Source: Pseudomonas sp. GM74 (GTDB lineage: Bacteria; Pseudomonadota; Gammaproteobacteria; Pseudomonadales; Pseudomonadaceae). Taken from it: DNA of 42,107 nt. Location: assembly GCF_000282455.1 (NCBI RefSeq), contig NZ_AKJG01000060.1, positions 1 through 42,107 on the forward strand. Direction: 5' to 3'. The notes below the pieces were generated by a model, which saw nothing but the letters and a program-made list of their open reading frames with translations, searched no databases and had not been told where the DNA came from. Shown here one piece after another: positions 36,762 to 42,107 of the stretch; the first letter of the stretch is position 1, and every line of letters begins with the position of its first letter. The translations under genes and the position numbers were made by a program.

Positions 36762-36800
36762 AAAAAAAAGCGCAGTCCGTTTCCGGCTGCGCTTGTCTTT
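36762..36800 (-). terminator. Rho-independent terminator of rhlB
   Basis: On the minus strand AGCGCAG and CTGCGCT pair with an inner CCG/CGG around a short loop, followed by eight T residues. It begins about 15 bp after the rhlB stop. A T-rich stretch on the plus side makes it possibly bidirectional. Confidence 0.9.
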
Positions 36801-36810
36801 TCAGCGTCGT

Positions 36811-38301
36811 TTAATGGGGACGCTTGCGTTCAACCGCCCGCAACAGATGCGTCGGTGGCGTTTCACAGCTGATCTTGCGCCCCAGTTTTTCTTCGATGGA
36901 CGGTAGCTGGTAGGAGTCGTCTTCACCGGCAAAGCTGATGGACACACCGTCGGCACCGGCTCGACCTGTACGACCGATGCGGTGCACGTAGTCGTCCGGC
37001 ACTTCCGGCAGGGTGAAGTTGATCACATGACTGATGCCGTCGATGTGGATGCCGCGACCGGCCACGTCGGTGGCGACCAGTACGCGGATCTTGCCTTCGC
37101 GGAAGCCTTCGAGGGTCTTGATGCGCTTGTGCTGCGGCACGTCGCCGGACAATTGCGCGGCGTTGATGCCGTCACGCACCAGGCGTTCTTCGATGCGCCG
37201 CACTTCATCCTTGCGGTTGGCGAACACGATGACCCGCTCCCAACCGTTGTCGTTGACCAGGTTGTAGAGCAGTTTGTATTTGTCGGCACCGGCCACCGCG
37301 TAGATGTGCTGCTCGACGTTTTCGTTGGCCACGTTCTGCGACTCGATCTCGACGATCGACGGGTCGGTGGTCCATTGCTTGGCCAGATTCATCACGTCTT
37401 CGGTGAAGGTCGCGGAGAACAGCAGCGTCTGGCGCTCGGACTTCGGCGGCGTCTGGCGAATGATCTGGCGCACTTGCGGGATGAAGCCCATGTCGAGCAT
37501 GCGGTCGGCTTCGTCCAGCACCATTACTTCGACCATGTCCAGATGCACGTCGCCGCGCTGGTTGAAGTCCAGCAGGCGGCCCGGCGTGGCCACGAGGATG
37601 TCGCAGTGGCGGGCTTCGAGGTGCTTGAGCTGCTTGTCGAAGTCCATGCCACCGACGAACGTCATGACGTTGAGGCCGGTGTACTTGGTCAGGTCGGCGG
37701 CGTCCTTGGCGATCTGCACCACCAGTTCGCGGGTCGGCGCGATGATCAGTGCCCGTGGCTCACCCATGTAGCGCTCTTTCGGCGGCGGGGTTTGCAGCAA
37801 CTGGGTGATGATCGAGATCAGGAACGCCGCGGTCTTGCCGGTACCGGTCTGGGCGCGGCCGATGGCGTCTTTGCCGGCGAGGGTGAAGCCCAGTACCTGG
37901 GCCTGGATCGGCGTGCAATACGGGAAGCCCAGGTCCTGGATGGCGTGCATCAGTTCAGGGGCCAGCTTGAAATCGTGGAAGCGGGTCTTGCCTTCCTGGG
38001 GCTCGACGACGAAGTCTTCGAGTTTCCATGGGATGACCGGTGCCTTTGGCTTGGGTTCGCGGCGTGGTCTGGCGGGTTTCGGCGTTTCGCTGAGCGGCTG
38101 CTCCGGGGCTGTTGTCGCCGCAGGCAGGTCAGCCATTGCGGTCTTCGGCTCATGCTTGGGTGCCGCCGTGGCGGTGGCTCGTTCAGACTGAATACCGTCG
38201 GTGCGGTGGCCGGGAGCGTGAGACGCAGGGCTGGGAACTGGCGCGAGTTGCTCAGTCTCGCTTTTACCGAACATTTTCTTGAGTGCTTTGAGCACGGTCA
38301 T
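36811..38301 (-). CDS. rhlB: DEAD-box ATP-dependent RNA helicase RhlB
   Basis: The 496-residue protein carries all DEAD-box motifs in order: Q motif with [25 protein letters not shown] (motif I), PTRELVVQI (Ia), TPGRLLDF (Ib), VLDEADRM (II), LFSATF (III), [17 protein letters not shown] (V) and [10 protein letters not shown] (VI). An N-terminal extension of about 95 residues is rich in Ala, Pro, Lys and Glu and looks disordered. RhlB unwinds RNA in degradosome-related decay. Gene order with dauB and the carboxylesterase supports the assignment. A strong terminator ends the unit. Confidence 0.93.
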   Translation of the reverse strand: MTVLKALKKMFGKSETEQLAPVPSPASHAPGHRTDGIQSERATATAAPKHEPKTAMADLPAATTAPEQPLSETPKPARPRREPKPKAPVIPWKLEDFVVEPQEGKTRFHDFKLAPELMHAIQDLGFPYCTPIQAQVLGFTLAGKDAIGRAQTGTGKTAAFLISIITQLLQTPPPKERYMGEPRALIIAPTRELVVQIAKDAADLTKYTGLNVMTFVGGMDFDKQLKHLEARHCDILVATPGRLLDFNQRGDVHLDMVEVMVLDEADRMLDMGFIPQVRQIIRQTPPKSERQTLLFSATFTEDVMNLAKQWTTDPSIVEIESQNVANENVEQHIYAVAGADKYKLLYNLVNDNGWERVIVFANRKDEVRRIEERLVRDGINAAQLSGDVPQHKRIKTLEGFREGKIRVLVATDVAGRGIHIDGISHVINFTLPEVPDDYVHRIGRTGRAGADGVSISFAGEDDSYQLPSIEEKLGRKISCETPPTHLLRAVERKRPH

Positions 38302-38398
38302 CTCATCAATTGATTAAGGAATGTACGCCGGCCAGTGTAATGCAAGAATCGGGCGCGGCGTAGTGGGATGGATCAAAGGGCGCTTTTAAACAGAATGC

Positions 38399-39523
<1,125 letters not shown>

Positions 39524-40555
39524 ATGAAGATGTTGAAATCCACCCTGGCTATCGTGACTGCAGCCGCAGTACTCGGTGTCAGCGGGTTTGCCCAGGCGGG
39601 CGCAACCCTGGATGCAGTGATGAAGAAAGGTTTCGTGCAGTGTGGCGTCAGCGATGGCTTGCCAGGCTTCTCGGTTCCGGATTCCACCGGCAAGATCGTG
39701 GGTATCGATGCTGACTACTGCCGTGCAGTAGCAGCGGCTGTCTTCGGCGACGCGACCAAGGTCAAGTTCAGCCAATTGAACGCCAAGGAGCGCTTCACCG
39801 CGCTGCAGTCCGGCGAAATCGACATTCTGTCGCGCAACACCACCATGACCAGTTCCCGTGACGCGGGCATGGGCCTGAAATTCCCGGGCTTCATTACCTA
39901 CTACGACGGCATCGGCTTCCTGGTAAACAACAAGCTGGGCGTGAAAAGCGCTAAAGAGCTGGACGGCGCGACCATCTGCATCCAGGCCGGTACCACTACC
40001 GAGCTGAACGTTTCCGACTACTTCCGCGGCAACGGCCTGAAATACACCCCGATCACTTTCGACACCTCCGACGAAAGCGCCAAGTCGCTGGAATCCGGTC
40101 GTTGCGACGTACTGACCTCCGACAAATCCCAGCTGTTCGCCCAGCGCAGCAAGCTGGCTTCGCCGAAGGACTACGTGGTTCTGCCGGAAACCATTTCCAA
40201 GGAACCTCTTGGCCCGGTCGTGCGTAATGGCGACGACGAGTGGCTGGCCATCGTGCGCTGGACTGGCTACGCCATGCTCAACGCTGAAGAAGCCGGCATC
40301 ACTTCGAAGAACGTAGAAGCCGAAGCCAAGGGCACCAAGAACCCAGACGTTGCCCGTCTGCTCGGTACCGACGGTGAATACGGCAAAGACCTGAAAGTGA
40401 AGAAAGACTGGGTCGTACAGATCGTCAAGCAAGTCGGCAACTACGGTGAAGTGTTCGAGAAAAACCTCGGCAAGAGCACTCCGCTGGAAATCGACCGCGG
40501 GCTGAACGCTCTGTGGAACGCTGGCGGCATTCAATACGCACCACCAGTGCGCTGA
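39524..40555 (+). CDS. aapJ: General L-amino-acid ABC transporter substrate-binding protein
   Basis: The 343-residue periplasmic protein has a signal peptide (MKMLKSTLAIVTAAAVLGVS, cut after FAQA). The AapJ/BztA features are GFVQCGVSDGLPGFSVPDST, GIDADYCRAVAAAVFGD, LSRNTTMTSSRDAGMGLKFP and ESGRCDVLTSDKSQLFAQRS. The length is typical of this subfamily and greater than HisJ-type proteins. Ligands are acidic and other polar L-amino acids in related systems. GGAGG lies eight bases before the ATG. A hairpin then precedes aapQ, which would favour high binding-protein output. Confidence 0.95.
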   Translation: MKMLKSTLAIVTAAAVLGVSGFAQAGATLDAVMKKGFVQCGVSDGLPGFSVPDSTGKIVGIDADYCRAVAAAVFGDATKVKFSQLNAKERFTALQSGEIDILSRNTTMTSSRDAGMGLKFPGFITYYDGIGFLVNNKLGVKSAKELDGATICIQAGTTTELNVSDYFRGNGLKYTPITFDTSDESAKSLESGRCDVLTSDKSQLFAQRSKLASPKDYVVLPETISKEPLGPVVRNGDDEWLAIVRWTGYAMLNAEEAGITSKNVEAEAKGTKNPDVARLLGTDGEYGKDLKVKKDWVVQIVKQVGNYGEVFEKNLGKSTPLEIDRGLNALWNAGGIQYAPPVR

Positions 40556-40562
40556 TGGTTCT

Positions 40563-40591
40563 ATCACCCGGTGGGCCAACCACCGGGTGAT
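40563..40591 (+). other. Intra-operon hairpin between aapJ and aapQ
   Basis: A perfect 12-bp stem, ATCACCCGGTGG and CCACCGGGTGAT, surrounds a five-base loop, starting 7 bp after the aapJ stop. It lacks a strong T run. Such structures often protect the binding-protein mRNA and reduce read-through into the permease genes. Confidence 0.8.
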
Positions 40592-40620
40592 GTTCTGTTC
40601 CATTATTTCCGGGGCACTTC

Positions 40621-41802
40621 ATGCAAAATTCAATCGGCGCACCAAAGCAGAGGCTCAGCCTCAGCGATCCACGCGTGCGTGCTTGGGTATTCCAGATCAT
40701 CACGATTATCGCGGTGGTCTCGCTGGGCTGGTATCTGTTCGATAACACCCAGACCAACCTGCAACACCGGGGCATTACCTCCGGTTTCGACTTTCTGGAG
40801 CGCAGTGCCGGTTTCGGCATCGCTCAACACCTGATCGACTACACCGAAGCGGACACATACGCCCGGGTGTTTGTCATCGGCCTGCTCAACACCCTGTTGG
40901 TGACCTTCATCGGCGTGATTCTGGCGACGATCCTGGGTTTCATCGTCGGTGTGGCGCGACTGTCGAAGAACTGGATCATCGCCAAGCTGGCGACGGTGTA
41001 TGTGGAAGTCTTCCGCAACATTCCGCCGCTGCTGCAGATCCTGTTCTGGTACTTCGCGGTGTTCCTGACCATGCCGGGGCCGCGCAACAGTCATAACTTT
41101 GGCGACACCTTCTATGTCAGCAGCCGTGGCCTGAACATGCCGGCGGCGTTGATGGCGGATGGTTTCTGGCCGTTTGTGACCAGCGTTGTAGTCGCCATCG
41201 TCGCCATCGTGCTGATGAGCCGCTGGGCGACCAAACGCTTCGAAGCCACCGGTGTGCCGTTCCACAAGTTCTGGGTTGGCCTGGCGATGTTCCTGGTCAT
41301 CCCTGCGCTATGCGCGCTGGTTTTCGGTGCACCGGTGCACTGGGAAATGCCGAAGCTGCAAGGCTTCAACTTCGTCGGCGGCTGGGTGTTGATCCCGGAA
41401 CTGCTGGCGCTGACCCTAGCCCTCACCGTGTACACCGCGGCGTTTATCGCCGAGATCGTGCGTTCGGGCATCAAGTCGGTCAGCCATGGCCAGACCGAAG
41501 CGGCGCATTCCCTCGGCCTGCGCAACGGTCCGACCCTGCGCAAGGTGATCATCCCGCAAGCCCTGCGCGTGATCATTCCGCCGCTGACCAGCCAATACCT
41601 GAACCTGGCGAAGAACTCCTCGCTGGCGGCCGGTATCGGTTATCCGGAGATGGTCTCGCTGTTTGCCGGGACCGTGCTCAACCAGACCGGCCAGGCAATC
41701 GAGGTGATTGCGATCACCATGAGCGTGTACCTGGCGATCAGTATCAGCATTTCCCTGCTGATGAACTGGTACAACAAGCGCATTGCGCTGATCGAGCGGT
41801 AA
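40621..41802 (+). CDS. aapQ: Amino-acid ABC transporter permease AapQ
   Basis: The 393-residue inner-membrane permease is of the long AapQ/BztB type, with one N-terminal helix (about residues 25-45), a periplasmic segment, and further helices starting at about 85. It carries the HisM-type beginning of the conserved domain (VFVIGLLNTLLVTFIGVILA) and the EAA loop EAAHSLGLRNGPTLRKVIIP that contacts the ATPase. It pairs with AapM, whose gene starts 10 bp after its stop. The ATP-binding gene aapP should lie beyond the window. Confidence 0.95.
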   Translation: MQNSIGAPKQRLSLSDPRVRAWVFQIITIIAVVSLGWYLFDNTQTNLQHRGITSGFDFLERSAGFGIAQHLIDYTEADTYARVFVIGLLNTLLVTFIGVILATILGFIVGVARLSKNWIIAKLATVYVEVFRNIPPLLQILFWYFAVFLTMPGPRNSHNFGDTFYVSSRGLNMPAALMADGFWPFVTSVVVAIVAIVLMSRWATKRFEATGVPFHKFWVGLAMFLVIPALCALVFGAPVHWEMPKLQGFNFVGGWVLIPELLALTLALTVYTAAFIAEIVRSGIKSVSHGQTEAAHSLGLRNGPTLRKVIIPQALRVIIPPLTSQYLNLAKNSSLAAGIGYPEMVSLFAGTVLNQTGQAIEVIAITMSVYLAISISISLLMNWYNKRIALIER

Positions 41803-41812
41803 GGAAAAGCGC

Positions 41813-42107
41813 ATGAGTACTCATACTTTCAAACCTGACATGCCGCCACCGAACCGCAGCATCGGTGCGGTGGCGTGGATGCGCGCGAACATGTTCTCCA
41901 GCTGGCTCAACACCCTGCTGACCCTGTTCGCGTTCTACCTCATCTACCTGGTGGTACCGCCGATCCTGCAGTGGGCGATCCTTGATGCCAACTGGGTCGG
42001 CACCAGTCAGGCCGACTGCACGAAGGAGGGCGCCTGCTGGGTGTTCATCCAGCAGCGTTTCGGCCAGTTCATGTATGGCTACTACCCGCCGGTACTGCGT
42101 TGGCGCG
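41813..42107 (+). CDS. aapM: Amino-acid ABC transporter permease AapM, 5' part
   Basis: The first 98 codons are present and run off the window. They encode MSTHTFKPDMPPPNRSIGAV followed by AWMRANMFSSWLNTLLTLFA, one membrane helix and a periplasmic stretch with two cysteines (QADCTKEGACW), as in AapM/BztC permeases. AAGGAAA precedes ATG 41813 at normal spacing. It is the partner permease of AapQ. Confidence 0.92.
   Translation, partial: MSTHTFKPDMPPPNRSIGAVAWMRANMFSSWLNTLLTLFAFYLIYLVVPPILQWAILDANWVGTSQADCTKEGACWVFIQQRFGQFMYGYYPPVLRWR

Overview
The window is chromosomal DNA of a Pseudomonas, most likely of the P. fluorescens group. It holds the complete 12-gene alginate operon, many REP/REPIN repeats of the GTGGGAGC type, high GC, and a D-arginine (dau) cluster next to rhlB, a carboxylesterase and an amino-acid ABC transporter. 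From memory, that last gene order matches P. aeruginosa around PA3858-PA3865. No tRNA, rRNA, CRISPR array, prophage or insertion sequence is visible.

Layout. Positions 1-270 hold interspersed repeats. A LysR regulator (275-1243, minus) is divergent from a four-gene efflux operon (1575-6483): outer-membrane lipoprotein, FUSC inner-membrane pump, DUF1656 peptide and membrane fusion protein. An NTF2-like protein, a short-chain dehydrogenase and a small membrane protein follow on the minus strand (6632-8489). The alginate operon occupies 25503 down to 8780 on the minus strand, in the order algD-alg8-alg44-algK-algE-algG-algX-algL-algI-algJ-algF-algA. It has a long, structured leader with a candidate AlgU promoter and ends at a strong terminator. 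yaaA lies upstream of it. On the plus strand come a divergent polysaccharide deacetylase and a PIN-PhoH protein, then an AT-rich stretch with a HIT-family gene on the minus strand, then moaC-moaD-moaE. The dau cluster follows: a basic-amino-acid binding protein (plus), then dauR, dauA and dauB (minus). rhlB, a carboxylesterase (both minus) and the start of aapJQM (plus) close the window.

How the genes work together. AlgA and AlgD, with AlgC encoded elsewhere, make GDP-mannuronate in the cytoplasm. Alg8 and Alg44 polymerise and translocate it, with Alg44 carrying the c-di-GMP-binding PilZ residues. AlgK, AlgG, AlgX and AlgL process and guide the polymer in the periplasm. AlgI, AlgJ, AlgF and AlgX acetylate it, and AlgE exports it. 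DauA and DauB convert D-arginine to L-arginine under DauR, and the nearby binding protein probably captures arginine.

Most notable observations. (1) A 93-bp REPIN lies in frame inside the signal-peptide region of algK and keeps the gene open. (2) A second family of REP-like hairpins sits exactly at the algD/alg8 and algF/algA boundaries. (3) The same operator-like dyad overlaps the predicted promoters of dauB and of the binding-protein gene, suggesting a two-unit DauR regulon. (4) A near-consensus sigma-54 promoter precedes aapJ. (5) A perfect palindrome pairs with the moaC ribosome binding site. I did not find a wholly new multi-gene system.
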